Part shown: positions 1 through 8,486 of the stretch, in pieces | How the letters are laid out: each line of letters opens with the position of its first letter | Position numbering within the stretch: position 1 is the first letter of the stretch | Assembly: GCF_030160295.1 (NCBI RefSeq) | Contig: NZ_BSOB01000064.1 | Coordinates: 1-39,163, forward strand | From: Dyella acidisoli | GTDB lineage: Bacteria > Pseudomonadota > Gammaproteobacteria > Xanthomonadales > Rhodanobacteraceae | Length of the DNA stretch: 39,163 nucleotides | Reading direction: 5' to 3' | The notes under the pieces: model-generated | Databases searched by the model: none | Told to the model about the DNA's origin: nothing | Seen by the model: only the letters and a program-made list of their open reading frames with translations | Translations under genes and position numbers: made by a program

Positions 1-419
1 TAACAGGCTCATGGCATGGGGAAGGGAAAAGCCTGAACGTGTATGGCTAGGTAGGTGGTTGGTCGCCCATGGTTCTATGTCCCCGCTATACCGCGAGGCG
101 TCGAGGCGTTGAGGGCTTAAAGCGCGCCTGCCGACAGGTTGAGCTTGGCTGAGATCTGCCGGATCTGCCTTAAGTCCTCAGCGCTTCGACGCCTCGCGGT
201 ATAGCGGCGCGGTGGAAGCTTGGCCCGCCAACGATCAAAGCAGGGCGACATCCATAAGGCTTGTAACTCCTGCAATGCCATGAGCTCTTCAGGCCATTTC
301 TTTGGGTTACTTTTCTTTGGGCCAGCAAAGAAAAGTGACTCGGGCCCTTTAGGGTCCGAAAGCGCCGCAGGCAATGCCCCAACAAACGAGACACCCAGCC
401 GAGGCGAGACGCTAATCAG
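1..419. repeat. Long nested palindromic repeat, copy A (left part outside window)
   Basis: Closely matches 38430-38874. It contains an inner inverted repeat with perfect 22-bp arms at 83-104 and 186-207 (arm begins CCGCTATACCGCGAGG). The outer right arm (about 268-419, with TTTGGGTTACTTTTCTTTGG at 301-320) is the reverse complement of the left arm of copy B (38430-38575). The full element is probably about 560-570 bp, and its left outer arm lies left of the window. Open frames crossing it have no recognisable product. It could be a large MITE-like or REP-derived element; no transposase is inside. Confidence 0.8.
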
Positions 420-540
420 TCACATGCAGAGAAGAAAACCGCATTTCGCGCAGCTAAGGCATATCGCGAATTAAGCAACCTTTCGCCGCCCAGATCGCAC
501 CTACGTCAGACCACCGGCTGCCAAGGACCCGTTCGGCCGC
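420..540. other. Leader of the HprK-like gene, no gene seen
   Basis: Between the palindromic repeat and the ATG at 541. The frame of the downstream gene stays open back to a TAA at 472-474, so the true start could be a little upstream, or the 5' part of a former operon may have been cut by the repeat. The only ribosome-binding-like motif is AAGGA at 523-527, 13 bases before the ATG, which is rather far. No RiPP precursor-like small frame was found here. Confidence 0.4.
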
Positions 541-1569
541 ATGACCGCAACCGCCAATCACGTCATTCACGACATCCAAGCCGATCCTTTCGGCGAGCGC
601 TTTTCCAGGCACCTGGCCGTGCACAAGCAACTGCTGGGCGGCAGCTTCTATTTCGAGAGCGCCAGCGAGGCGTTGCTGGATCTGGTCGAGGCAGCGTATG
701 GCGGCTTGCCCCCGCATCGGCTGCCCATCACCGTGCCGGACTTTCGCATCGAGTTGCAATTGGTGCCGCATCGAGACCAGCCTTACATCATCGAGCCACC
801 ACAGGTGCAGATGCATTCGGGCGCTGGTGTTCTATGCGGTGTGATCGATGCGTCGAATTACGTGGTGATATCACCGGCGCAGCACCGGGCGCTGGTCGTG
901 GCATCGGAAGACATGCTCGATTTTCCTTACCACCTGCGTTACGAGTTGATCGAGTTTGCCGTGTTCATTCTGGCTACGCGCGGCTTGGGTTTGGTGCCGC
1001 TGCATGGTGCATGTGTAGGCAGGAATGGACACGGCCTTTTGCTGCTCGGCGCCAGCGGAGCGGGCAAATCGACGATGGCCTTGCACAGCCTGCTCAATGG
1101 GCTGGATTTTCTTTCCGAGGACGCTGTGTTCGTTCATCCGGAAACGCTGTTGGCCACGGGTGTTGCCAACTACGTACATGTGAAACCTGATGCGTTGCGG
1201 TTCATCGAACATGAGGCCGCGCGCGATTGGATTGGCAAAGCGCCGGTCATTCGTCGCCGCAGCGGTGTCGAAAAGTTCGAAGCCGATTTGCGGCACAGTC
1301 ACGGACAGATCGCGGCCTCGCCTTTGAAACTAGTAGGCGCAGTGTTCGTTTCCAGCGAGCAGGAAACGGATCTTGATGCGCTGTTGAGTTTCGTACCCAG
1401 CGATGAAATCGCCGCGCGCTTGCATGCCGATCAGCCTTATGCGGCCGGGCAACCGGGGTGGCTGCATTTTCAGCAGAAAATGGTGCAGACCGGCGTGCAT
1501 GAGTTGCGACGTGGCGAGCATCCGCAAGTATCGATCGAAGCGTTGATGCGGCTTTTGGACAGATTATGA
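541..1569 (+). CDS. HPr kinase-like (HprK-related) protein of RiPP-type cluster
   Basis: A 342-residue protein with a P-loop GASGAGKST at residues 170-178, preceded by LVPLHGACV, the arrangement seen in HPr kinase/phosphorylase C-terminal domains. The N-terminal part (residues 1-150) is not the usual HprK N-domain, so this is one of the HprK-related proteins that accompany lasso and other RiPP clusters, not a PTS regulator; no PTS gene is nearby. In some lasso clusters such kinases phosphorylate the C-terminal Ser of the peptide (family knowledge). Its last four bases overlap the start of the ABC exporter (ATGA), so the two are translationally coupled. The start at 541 is uncertain because no strong ribosome-binding site precedes it. 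The actual substrate is unknown. Confidence 0.7.
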   Translation: MTATANHVIHDIQADPFGERFSRHLAVHKQLLGGSFYFESASEALLDLVEAAYGGLPPHRLPITVPDFRIELQLVPHRDQPYIIEPPQVQMHSGAGVLCGVIDASNYVVISPAQHRALVVASEDMLDFPYHLRYELIEFAVFILATRGLGLVPLHGACVGRNGHGLLLLGASGAGKSTMALHSLLNGLDFLSEDAVFVHPETLLATGVANYVHVKPDALRFIEHEAARDWIGKAPVIRRRSGVEKFEADLRHSHGQIAASPLKLVGAVFVSSEQETDLDALLSFVPSDEIAARLHADQPYAAGQPGWLHFQQKMVQTGVHELRRGEHPQVSIEALMRLLDRL

Positions 1570-3293
1570 ACGCGACGGCGACGCAGCATGGCCACCCGTC
1601 ATCGACCGCGTTTCTGCACACGCTCAAAGCCGCCAACCTTGCTGCGATGGTTGTCTATATCGTGCTATCCCTGGCCAGTGCACTTGCCGGCAGCGCGGCA
1701 GCCGTGTTGCTGGTGCCGTTGGTTCAACCCGAGCATTCTCTTGTGCTGGGTGGCATAACGTTCGGTGTGCAAGGTGGCATCGAAGCGCACGCGGCGATCT
1801 TTGTGGCGGTCACCGTGGCCTTCGCACTGTTGCGCTGGCAGGCGGCGCGATTGGCGGCGCGGTTGGCCAGCCGCTATGGCATGAACTTGCGGCGCTCGGT
1901 GCATGCGCGTTTGATCGATGCATCTCTGCCTTCATTGGCGGATACCAGCTCTGCCGAAATCGCCAACGTACTTACGTATAACGTCGAGATCATCACGCAG
2001 GGCTTCAATGCGCTGCTGCAGTTGCTGGTGGCTGGCATTACTGCGGCCATCAGCCTGGGGCTCGCGTTTTGGGTGTCGCCCCCGTTGGCGTTGGCTGCGC
2101 CGCTGTTTGCGGTCCTTGCATTGGTCGCATCGCGCATCAACAGTCGCGCACAAGCGGCCGTGAGCCGGCAATACGTGGCGGACCTTACGCGGCTGTTCTG
2201 GCACAGCGAGGATTTCCCGCGACGGTTGCGGCACGTGCGCTCGTTTGGGCGCGAAGATGCGGAGAAGAACAGCTACGGCGAAGTCACTGCGCGACTAGGC
2301 CGTGGTTATCGGCATCAACTGGATCTGATCGCATCAGCGCGGCTTACTTTGGAACTACTCGCTGCGGCGGGCATCACGGCGATTTTCATGTTGGCTTACC
2401 GTCTGCATGGTATCGACCAGGCATCCCTCATTGCGGTCTGTCTGTTGCTTGGGCGGCTATTGCCGTATCTGGTATCGACTCGCCAAAGCTTCCAACAACT
2501 GCATTCTGCGGCGCCGGCTTTCGAGCTTTGGCAGCGCTATATGGACCTGAGTGCGGCGCAGCCATCCACTGTGCAAGCATCCACCGCTCACGCAACCAGC
2601 ACGCTGCGCTTCGAGCATGTACAGCTCGCACCGCCGTTGGCTGCGCTCGACATTCGTGAGGTGTCACTGGTGCCCGGTACGTTGACCCTGGTTTCCGGCG
2701 ATTCGGGCATCGGCAAAAGCAGCTTGATCGACGTACTGGCCGGCATGATGTGGCCCGGCGCGTTTGCTGCGCGCATAGGACAACGATCGCTCGATTTCGC
2801 CGACTATCGCGAGCTGGTGCGCAACGGCGCGTACGTCAGTCAGAGCGTGCGCCCCTGGCAGCACTCCGTACGCGAATGCCTGCTGTGGGCTGTGCCGGAA
2901 GCCACGGACGACATGCTGCGTAGTGCGTTGGCAGACGTCGGCCTCGACAAGCGCCTGGCCGGTTCGCGCGACGGTCTGGATACGGCGCTGAACAGTGCTT
3001 CCAGCCGCCTTTCCGGCGGTGAGCTGCAGCGACTGCTGCTGGCTCAGGTGTTGCTCCGCCAGCCGTTTATCGCCTTGCTGGACGAGGCTACCAGCGCGCT
3101 TGATGCAGCCTCGGAAATCGCGGTGTTATCCGCGCTCAAGCGTCGTTTGCCGGAGACCATCCTGATTGTGGTATCGCATCGCGGCAGCGTGGCGACGGTC
3201 GCGGATCAGTGCCTGACCATTGGCAACGATTTCACCGTAAGCCAGCGCACTGCCGGTCATGCACGGGCGGTTCTGAGCGGCGGGCTTGTATAA
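1566..3293 (+). CDS. ABC exporter, fused membrane and ATPase domains
   Basis: 575 residues: an N-terminal membrane domain with about six hydrophobic segments (residues 20-320) followed by an ATPase domain. Walker A GDSGIGKSS is at 378-386, the signature LSGGE near 482-486 and Walker B LLDEATSALD near 504-513, so all catalytic motifs are intact. There is no N-terminal C39 peptidase domain, so it does not cleave double-glycine leaders. The coupling to an HprK-like protein (ATGA overlap at 1566) suggests export of a small modified peptide, as with the D proteins of lasso peptide clusters; this is inference because no precursor is present in the window. It acts in the inner membrane as a homodimeric half-transporter. 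Confidence 0.8.
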   Translation: MNATATQHGHPSSTAFLHTLKAANLAAMVVYIVLSLASALAGSAAAVLLVPLVQPEHSLVLGGITFGVQGGIEAHAAIFVAVTVAFALLRWQAARLAARLASRYGMNLRRSVHARLIDASLPSLADTSSAEIANVLTYNVEIITQGFNALLQLLVAGITAAISLGLAFWVSPPLALAAPLFAVLALVASRINSRAQAAVSRQYVADLTRLFWHSEDFPRRLRHVRSFGREDAEKNSYGEVTARLGRGYRHQLDLIASARLTLELLAAAGITAIFMLAYRLHGIDQASLIAVCLLLGRLLPYLVSTRQSFQQLHSAAPAFELWQRYMDLSAAQPSTVQASTAHATSTLRFEHVQLAPPLAALDIREVSLVPGTLTLVSGDSGIGKSSLIDVLAGMMWPGAFAARIGQRSLDFADYRELVRNGAYVSQSVRPWQHSVRECLLWAVPEATDDMLRSALADVGLDKRLAGSRDGLDTALNSASSRLSGGELQRLLLAQVLLRQPFIALLDEATSALDAASEIAVLSALKRRLPETILIVVSHRGSVATVADQCLTIGNDFTVSQRTAGHARAVLSGGLV

Positions 3294-3389
3294 GTTGTTG
3301 CGAATGCATCGCACTCGGATGATCACGGCCGCATGCAGGGCTTGGCTGTAACATGCGCTGCTGCGGCGGCGAATTGGAATATCGCCCCC
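3294..3389. other. Intergenic space after the ABC exporter
   Basis: Ordinary spacer up to the MITE-like element starting at 3390. No convincing terminator with a T-run is visible. Confidence 0.4.
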
Positions 3390-3682
3390 TTAAGGATGCT
3401 CTGATCTATTCCACGCACCCGGCATGACGTCCAGAAGGCCCGCAGGGTGTGTTGCGCGGCACAGGGCAGACTGGCCGTCTGTTCAAGCCGCGCGGCGCAG
3501 GCTGCGGGCCTTCTGGACGTCACCCCGTCATTTAAATTCAAGATGTTGGGGCCGCAGTGTATGCGCATTTCGCTGCGTCCCAGCGTCTCGACAGACGGCC
3601 AGTCTGCCTTCACCGCTGGGACGCAGCGAAATGCGCATACACTGCGGTGACGGGTACGTGGAATAGATCAGAGCATCCTTAA
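3390..3682. mobile_element. MITE-like element, 293 bp, with TTAA termini
   Basis: Terminal inverted repeats of 31 bp with one mismatch: 3390-3420 (begins TTAAGGATGCTCTGATCTAT) and 3652-3682. Three further inverted pairs are nested inside: 3424-3445 with 3506-3527, 3467-3484 with 3592-3609, and about 3552-3584 with 3616-3648. There is no coding capacity; open frames across it are by-products of the palindromes. The ends fall on TTAA, which could be a target duplication. The right end sits 21 bp before the peroxiredoxin start, so it probably forms part of that promoter or leader. A 19-bp exact copy of the right end is at 37196-37214. Confidence 0.75.
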
Positions 3683-3703
3683 TCCCCACAGAGGCACACC
3701 GAA

Positions 3704-4318
3704 ATGAAAAAGCATCTCGCACGGCCGATTGCAGCAGCCATGGTGGCAACGACACTGTTCTTCGCAACAGCCGCTTTCGCCGCACTCGAGCCCGGCGCTC
3801 CCGCCCCCGATTTCACGGCCCAGGCCAGTTTGGCCGGTAAGGCTTTCACCTTCTCGCTCAAGGATGCGCTCAAGAAAGGCCCTGTGGTGGTCTACTTCTA
3901 TCCGTCGGCCTATACCGGCGGCTGCGATATCGAAGCACACACTTTCGCCACGGAGAAAGCCAAGTTTGACGCGGCCGGCGCCACCATCATCGGCGTATCC
4001 GCCGACAGTCTGCAGCGCTTGAATGCTTTCTCGTCCGATCCGAGCTACTGCGCTGGCAAATTCCCGGTGGCCTCTGACTCCGACGGCAAAATCGCCGCTT
4101 CCTACAACCTTAAAGTGGAAGCAGGCCAGGCCGGTCTGAAGGATGTGCGCGGTGTGGCCATCGACCACGGCTTTATCGAACGCACGACTTTCGTTATCAG
4201 CAGCGACGGCAAGATCGTCGCCACGCTTTCTTCGGAAGCGGATCATCTGCATCCGGAAGACCACGTGAAGAAATCGTTGACGATCGTGCAGCACCTGCAG
4301 GCGGGGAAGGCGCCGTAA
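3704..4318 (+). CDS. Periplasmic peroxiredoxin (AhpC/TSA family)
   Basis: 204 residues with an N-terminal signal peptide (MKKHLARPIAAAM, cleavage after AAFA near residue 26), so exported. The thioredoxin-fold active site reads YPSAYTGGC, matching the peroxiredoxin pattern PxxxTxxC with the peroxidatic Cys at residue 74. A second Cys in SYCAGKF (about residue 114) is a candidate resolving Cys, as in BCP/PrxQ-like proteins. It should reduce peroxides in the periplasm using thiol donors. It is monocistronic: a MITE-like element ends 21 bp upstream and a strong terminator follows at 4347-4381. Confidence 0.85.
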   Translation: MKKHLARPIAAAMVATTLFFATAAFAALEPGAPAPDFTAQASLAGKAFTFSLKDALKKGPVVVYFYPSAYTGGCDIEAHTFATEKAKFDAAGATIIGVSADSLQRLNAFSSDPSYCAGKFPVASDSDGKIAASYNLKVEAGQAGLKDVRGVAIDHGFIERTTFVISSDGKIVATLSSEADHLHPEDHVKKSLTIVQHLQAGKAP

Positions 4319-4346
4319 GTCGGGAGCAAGTCGATAGATATTGCGT

Positions 4347-4381
4347 AAAAGCTGGGCGGCCAAGGCCGCCCAGCTTTTTTT
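4347..4381 (+). terminator. Rho-independent terminator of the peroxiredoxin gene
   Basis: A perfect stem (AAAAGCTGGGCGGCC paired with GGCCGCCCAGCTTTT, two-base loop) followed by a run of T at 4375-4381. Confidence 0.92.
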
Positions 4382-4524
4382 CGACATTCGATAGGAATTT
4401 TCGGGTTTTGACTGTCACAAAGCGGGGGAGAGTGGACGACACCGTTCAAATATGCGCTTGACCTCTTGCCGAGCATCCCGACTTTCGAGTTATCCTTTTT
4501 ACGGGGAAAGGACGGGGAAGAGTT

Positions 4525-4890
4525 ATGGATGCTTCAACAAAGTGGGCGGCTGCCATCGTGGCGGCCGCGGCTATCATGGTGGGCGGTTACGTCGCCTACA
4601 GTAAATACGCGCAGAGTCGAGACGGGGAGCAAGCTCATCAGGCGTCGACTTCGCTTCAACAGCAGCCACAGAAAACAGTAGAAACCGACCAGCGTTTGGT
4701 TTCGCAAACGCAGCAGCCCGATCCGCGTATCGCTGCCGACGTAGCCGAACTTCGAACCCAGTATCGTCATCTCGCTCCAAACGAGCGTTGCGTGGATGGT
4801 GTTGTCATACAGGTGAATGGGGCAACGTATGCGCAGTCCGGTTCCTCTGGCAGGTCGGTGCGTTGTACGGGTAGCTATGCCGAGCGGTAG
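4525..4890 (+). CDS. Small membrane-anchored hypothetical protein
   Basis: 121 residues. Residues 5-25 (KWAAAIVAAAAIMVGGYVAY) form one hydrophobic segment with the short N-terminus inside. The rest is Gln-rich (SLQQQPQK, SQTQQPDPR), then a folded-looking tail with two Cys (NERCVDGVVIQVNG and SVRCTGSY) that could form a disulfide in the periplasm. GGGGAAGAG at 4512-4520 provides a ribosome-binding site for the ATG at 4525. The TAG stop is the first TAG of a REP hairpin (GTAG at 4887-4890). Not recognised as a named family. Confidence 0.65.
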   Translation: MDASTKWAAAIVAAAAIMVGGYVAYSKYAQSRDGEQAHQASTSLQQQPQKTVETDQRLVSQTQQPDPRIAADVAELRTQYRHLAPNERCVDGVVIQVNGATYAQSGSSGRSVRCTGSYAER

Positions 4891-4919
4891 GTTGGGTTAC
4901 GCTGCGCTACCCAACCTAC
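4887..4919. repeat. GTAG-type REP hairpin
   Basis: GTAGGTTGGGT at 4887-4897 pairs with ACCCAACCTAC at 4909-4919. It overlaps the stop codon of the preceding gene and may act as a weak terminator or mRNA stabiliser. Confidence 0.8.
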
Positions 4920-4933
4920 GATGAAATCTGCAA

Positions 4934-5284
4934 ATGCCCTGGCTTATTACCAAGTACATCATCACTGCCGCTGTTGTCGTAGTGGTCTCGGAAGTCGCCA
5001 AACGCAGCGACAGGGCTGGCGCGCTCTTGGCATCGCTGCCTTTGGTGACCTTGCTCGCGCTGACATGGCTCTACATCGAAAAGCAGTCGGCCGAGAAAAT
5101 CACCAATCATGCTTGGTATACGTTCTGGTACGTGGTGCCGACGCTGCCGATGTTCCTGGCATTTCCGCGACTCTTCACGCGGTTCGGATTCTGGCCTGCG
5201 CTAGGTTTGAGCGCAGTGATTACGGTTGTGTGCTTTGCCTTGTTCGCATGGGCTGTCCGCCCATGGGGCATCAAGTTGATGTGA
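4934..5284 (+). CDS. DUF3147 family membrane protein
   Basis: 116 residues, almost entirely hydrophobic, with four predicted membrane segments (about residues 5-20, 30-47, 61-80, 88-108). The RSDRAGALLASLPLVTLLAL stretch fits the DUF3147 family, whose function is unknown. It starts 14 bp after the REP hairpin that ends the previous gene; no clear ribosome-binding site is seen, so the start at 4934 rests on the length of the first segment. It ends shortly before another REP hairpin (5294). Confidence 0.75.
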   Translation: MPWLITKYIITAAVVVVVSEVAKRSDRAGALLASLPLVTLLALTWLYIEKQSAEKITNHAWYTFWYVVPTLPMFLAFPRLFTRFGFWPALGLSAVITVVCFALFAWAVRPWGIKLM

Positions 5285-5293
5285 TTCGATCGC

Positions 5294-5315
5294 GTAGGTT
5301 GGGGTGCAAACCTAC
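5294..5315. repeat. GTAG-type REP, short form
   Basis: GTAGGTT at 5294-5300 and AACCTAC at 5309-5315 around GGGGTGCA. A shortened member of the family seen at 20507, 27657 and 38328. Confidence 0.6.
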
Positions 5316-5422
5316 CATCAAACGACTCACCTCATCCAAGCCACGGCTGGCCGCATAGCGCTGGCTCCTTCGCTGTTCCACGGGCGTAATGGTGCAAACC
5401 GTCCCCACCCACGGAGTTGCCC

Positions 5423-5932
5423 ATGAAGCCAGTTTTACCCGCTCTGATGCTTGCCATCATGCTTGCCGTGCCGCTGCACGCCTGGGCTGCAACCAGCGAT
5501 ACGCACGCCGAAGACCAGGCGCAGATCCAACAACTGATCAACCGCTTCAAGAGCGCCATTGTTGCGAAAGACGGCGAGGCCATGCGCAGCATGTTCATGC
5601 CAGGCGGATCGTGGTTGCAGGGTCTCGACAATGGATCGCTGGCCACCGTGCGTACGAAGAAGCCCGAAGCTAAGCAATTCGCTCCCGGCAGCTATGAGCA
5701 ATTCGCGCACTTCATCGAGACGGCTCCGAAGGACAAGGCGATCGAGGAGACGTTCGATAATCTGCACATCGAGACCGATGGCACGGTGGGTACGGTTTAC
5801 TTTGACTATCGTTTTCTGGTGAACGGCAAGCCGACGAACCATGGCGTGGAAACCTGGCAGCTGGCACACACGGAAGAAGGATGGAAGATCAGCACCATGC
5901 TGTATTCCGTCATTCTGGATGACATCCATTGA
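5423..5932 (+). CDS. Secreted NTF2/SnoaL-like protein (DUF4440-type)
   Basis: 169 residues. Signal peptide MKPVLPALMLAIMLAVPLHA with cleavage near residue 23. The mature part starts with a helix (AQIQQLINRFKSAIVAKDGE) followed by MRSMFMPGGSWLQG and late strands GTVYFDYRFLVNGK and GVETWQLAHTEEGWKIS, the cone-shaped NTF2 fold signature. Members of this fold are small enzymes or ligand binders; a specific reaction cannot be assigned. The ATG at 5423 is preferred over an upstream TTG at 5417 because GGAG at 5413-5416 is well placed. Confidence 0.75.
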   Translation: MKPVLPALMLAIMLAVPLHAWAATSDTHAEDQAQIQQLINRFKSAIVAKDGEAMRSMFMPGGSWLQGLDNGSLATVRTKKPEAKQFAPGSYEQFAHFIETAPKDKAIEETFDNLHIETDGTVGTVYFDYRFLVNGKPTNHGVETWQLAHTEEGWKISTMLYSVILDDIH

Positions 5933-5992
5933 GGATCGATGTAGGGTGCGACCAGCGTCAGCCGATGGCGGCGCCTGCGCACGGATACCACG

Positions 5993-7087
5993 ATGACGCG
6001 TGTTTCGCTGCTTGAGCAACCCACTGGGTTGCCTCTGAAGGTTTCTTTGTTGGCCGCCACGCCCATAGCCCTGTGCATGGGCGTGATGGCACTTCCTGAG
6101 CTCGGTCATGCCTATGCGGGTGCGTTTCGCGCCTTCTATGCGTTTTGTTATCTGTGTTGGGTTGCGCCGCTGAGTCTGCTCCAGCGTTTCATGTGGCAAC
6201 GTGGCGTATCAGCGCGCATCAGTATCCCCGTGCTGCTGGTGGCCACTTACGTGCCCTCGGTGATCAATAACGCATTGGCGCAGGCTGCCGCGGTGCACTG
6301 GCATCTGGTTCCAGGCTATGAGTTCCGACGTATCTTTGCCGGATTGGATGGGTGCTGGCTGGCTCTTATCGCTTTCTGCGCCATTCATGCACTGCTGCAT
6401 CACTACGATGCGCTGCAACGCTCGCGCCGCCGTGAAGCTGAAGCGGTTGCGCTGGCGCGTGAGGCGGAGTTGCGCGCGTTGCAGTATCAGCTGCACCCCC
6501 ATTTTCTGTTCAACACGCTCAACAGCATTTCAGCCCTGGTAGCCAACGGACGTGGCAGCGATGCCACGCGCATGATCGCTCGCCTGGGTGATCTTCTGCG
6601 AGCCACTTTGGAACGCAGCGACCAGCGTGAAGTGACGCTGGCGGAAGAGCTGTCCCTTACCGAGCACTATCTGGATATCGAAAAGGCCCGACTTGGATCG
6701 CGCCTGCATGTAACCCAGCGTGTGGGGCCAGGACTGTTACAGACGTTGGTGCCGCCGCTGCTGCTGCAACCCCTGGTGGAGAACGCGATCCGTCATGGCA
6801 TTGCGCTGCGCACAGAAGGTGGCGCCATGCATCTGCGTATTGAGCGGGAGCAGGATGCGATGATCATTGAACTGCGCAACGATGGTGTGCCCACGCCACC
6901 GGATGCACGCGAGCAACGATCGACGGCCATTGGCCTGAACAACATGAGGCAACGTCTGGATGTGCTTTATCCAGGGAGCTACAGCGTGGATTTCGCGGTG
7001 AACGGAAAGGGTGCATGTACGATTCGCCTCGCTCTACCGCTTCGGCAAGCCACTCCGGCGACTTTCGCGGAGGCACGCAGCGCATGA
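5993..7087 (+). CDS. LytS/AlgZ-type sensor histidine kinase
   Basis: 364 residues. The N-terminal half has about four membrane segments (residues 15-140), then a charged helix (RRREAEAVALAREAELRALQ) and the His_kinase domain. The phosphoacceptor His is residue 170 in HPHFLFNTLNS, the hallmark of the LytS/YpdA/AlgZ family, and the ATPase part contains LQPLVENAIRHG (N box) and GLNNMRQRL. The stop overlaps the start of the response regulator (ATGA at 7084-7087), so the pair forms one two-component system. It has no periplasmic sensor domain, so the signal is probably membrane-borne. Confidence 0.88.
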   Translation: MTRVSLLEQPTGLPLKVSLLAATPIALCMGVMALPELGHAYAGAFRAFYAFCYLCWVAPLSLLQRFMWQRGVSARISIPVLLVATYVPSVINNALAQAAAVHWHLVPGYEFRRIFAGLDGCWLALIAFCAIHALLHHYDALQRSRRREAEAVALAREAELRALQYQLHPHFLFNTLNSISALVANGRGSDATRMIARLGDLLRATLERSDQREVTLAEELSLTEHYLDIEKARLGSRLHVTQRVGPGLLQTLVPPLLLQPLVENAIRHGIALRTEGGAMHLRIEREQDAMIIELRNDGVPTPPDAREQRSTAIGLNNMRQRLDVLYPGSYSVDFAVNGKGACTIRLALPLRQATPATFAEARSA

Positions 7088-7833
7088 TGCGAGTGATGGT
7101 GGTGGATGACGAGCCACTCGCCCGTGATGGTGTGCGTGCGCGGCTCAACACGCATCAGGACCTGAGTTGGGTGGGTGAAGCGGGGGATGGTGAAACTGCC
7201 ATGCAGGTGATGGAGAAATTGAGGCCTGATCTGGTGTTCATGGATGTGCAAATGCCAGGCATGAGCGGTATCGATGTGCTGCGTTGCATTGATCCGGAGC
7301 GTCGACCACTCGCGATCCTGCTTACAGCGTATGACCACTTCGCCGTGACCGCGTTCGAGCTACCTGCGCTGGATTACCTGCTGAAGCCGATCGACGACCA
7401 GCGTTTTCGCGAAGCACTGGACCGGGCTCGCACCGCCATGCGTCACCACCTTAGTGACGAATCTGTCGAGCGTTCGCAAGAGTGGGCCGAGCGATTCACC
7501 GTGCGGGTAGGGCAGCGTATCGTCGTTGTCGAGGCCAGCGATATTGATTGGATCGAGGCCAACGACGACTATGCCGGCCTGCACGTCGGTTCGCGTGTGT
7601 ATTTGCTGCGTGAGCCGCTGCACCAGCTCAGTCTTCGACTGGATCCGCGGCGATTCCTGCGCGTCCATCGTTCCACCATTGTGCGCATCGATCGTATTGC
7701 AGAGCTGGAGGCGCTATCCAATCGTGATTGTCTGCTGCGTTTGAAGGATGGCACTCCGTTGCGTGCCAGTCGCACCTATGTTGATCAGCTGCGTGCGGCG
7801 CTTGCAGGGGGCTTGGATGTTCGTAGTTCGTAG
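7084..7833 (+). CDS. LytR/AlgR-type response regulator (REC-LytTR)
   Basis: 249 residues from the ATG at 7084, which overlaps the kinase stop; a longer frame upstream would run inside the kinase gene. The receiver domain has the acidic pair D8-D9 (VVDDEP), the phosphoacceptor Asp near residue 54 in FMDVQMPG, and K in LLKPID. The C-terminal LytTR DNA-binding domain spans about residues 140-240 (IDWIEANDDYAGLHVG, FLRVHRSTIV, RASRTYVDQL). It activates or represses genes by binding paired LytTR sites. The TAG stop is the TAG of a REP element starting at 7830. Confidence 0.9.
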   Translation: MMRVMVVDDEPLARDGVRARLNTHQDLSWVGEAGDGETAMQVMEKLRPDLVFMDVQMPGMSGIDVLRCIDPERRPLAILLTAYDHFAVTAFELPALDYLLKPIDDQRFREALDRARTAMRHHLSDESVERSQEWAERFTVRVGQRIVVVEASDIDWIEANDDYAGLHVGSRVYLLREPLHQLSLRLDPRRFLRVHRSTIVRIDRIAELEALSNRDCLLRLKDGTPLRASRTYVDQLRAALAGGLDVRSS

Positions 7834-7924
7834 GTTGGGTTAGCGCAGCGTAATCCAACATATTCGAGCGGTATTGTTGGGTTACGCTGCGCTAACCCAA
7901 CCTACGATTGTCATCCCAGCCTAC
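7830..7924. repeat. Tail-to-tail REP pair between convergent genes
   Basis: 7830-7905 is a two-armed REP (GTAGGTTGGGTTAGCGCAGCG, then the inverted arm ending ACCCAACCTAC). 7906-7924 is the start of a different REP subtype on the minus strand (GTAGGCTGGGATGACAATC), the same as the element at 24242. The GTAG at 7830-7833 contains the stop of the response regulator, and the minus-strand GTAG at 7921-7924 contains the stop of the acetyltransferase. Confidence 0.8.
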
Positions 7925-8463
7925 GTAGATGCCTTCTGCGCGAGACGTTCGAAGATCAGCGATGGGCGGCCACGATAGATCGCCGTTCTGACTTGCGCAT
8001 AGCCACACCTTGTTGCGACTCGCACCGACGCAGCGTTATCCGGATCGATCATGCATATGGTGGATGCGGTTGGCCAACGGTCGTCCGCCCACAGCGTTAC
8101 GGCACGCAATGCTTCGGTCGCATACCCTTTGCCATGCACATGGGGCGAGAGAGCCCATCCGGCTTCGGGAATGCCATCGAGCGGTGGGTCCATGTCGCGC
8201 TGATAGTCCGCGAAACCCACTTCGCCGACGAAACGCCCGGTGGCGCGCTCGCGAATCACCCAATAGCCAAAGCCGAGCATCGCCCAATGGCCGATGTAGC
8301 GAAGGAGCCGCGCCCATGTTTCTTCCTGGGTGAAAGGCTTGCCGCCAATGAATCGCGTGACGCTTGCATCGGACCACATGGCGAGACTTTCTGCGAAGTC
8401 ATAACGGGTGTGCGGGCGTAGCACGAGGCGGTCGGTGTCGATTTGCAAATCGGAGTCGGGCAT
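7921..8463 (-). CDS. GNAT N-acetyltransferase (RimJ/RimL type)
   Basis: 180 residues. Opens with LQIDTDRLVLRPHTRYDF, the usual first strand of Acetyltransf_3 proteins, then GYWVIRERATGRFVGEVGF, the acetyl-CoA loop HVHGKGYATEALRAV (motif A) and the late ASVRVATRCGY segment. It should transfer acetyl from acetyl-CoA to an amine; the substrate is unknown. The ATG at 8463 is preferred over a TTG at 8475. The last codon is read into a REP element that supplies the stop. It converges with the response regulator and is not part of its operon. Confidence 0.85.
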   Translation of the reverse strand: MPDSDLQIDTDRLVLRPHTRYDFAESLAMWSDASVTRFIGGKPFTQEETWARLLRYIGHWAMLGFGYWVIRERATGRFVGEVGFADYQRDMDPPLDGIPEAGWALSPHVHGKGYATEALRAVTLWADDRWPTASTICMIDPDNAASVRVATRCGYAQVRTAIYRGRPSLIFERLAQKAST

Positions 8464-8486
8464 GAGGTTTCCCAAGGAGGTAGCGC

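Noticed and set aside
220-474. 84-residue frame crossing the long palindrome
   Set aside because: Lies in repeat DNA and would be produced at every repeat copy; no ribosome-binding site or family features.
1566-3293. Exporter for the graspetide
   Set aside because: 30 kb away and coupled to an HprK-like gene; nothing in the sequence links it to the ligase locus.
3424-3785. Several frames inside the MITE-like element
   Set aside because: They are mirror images of each other created by the nested palindromes.
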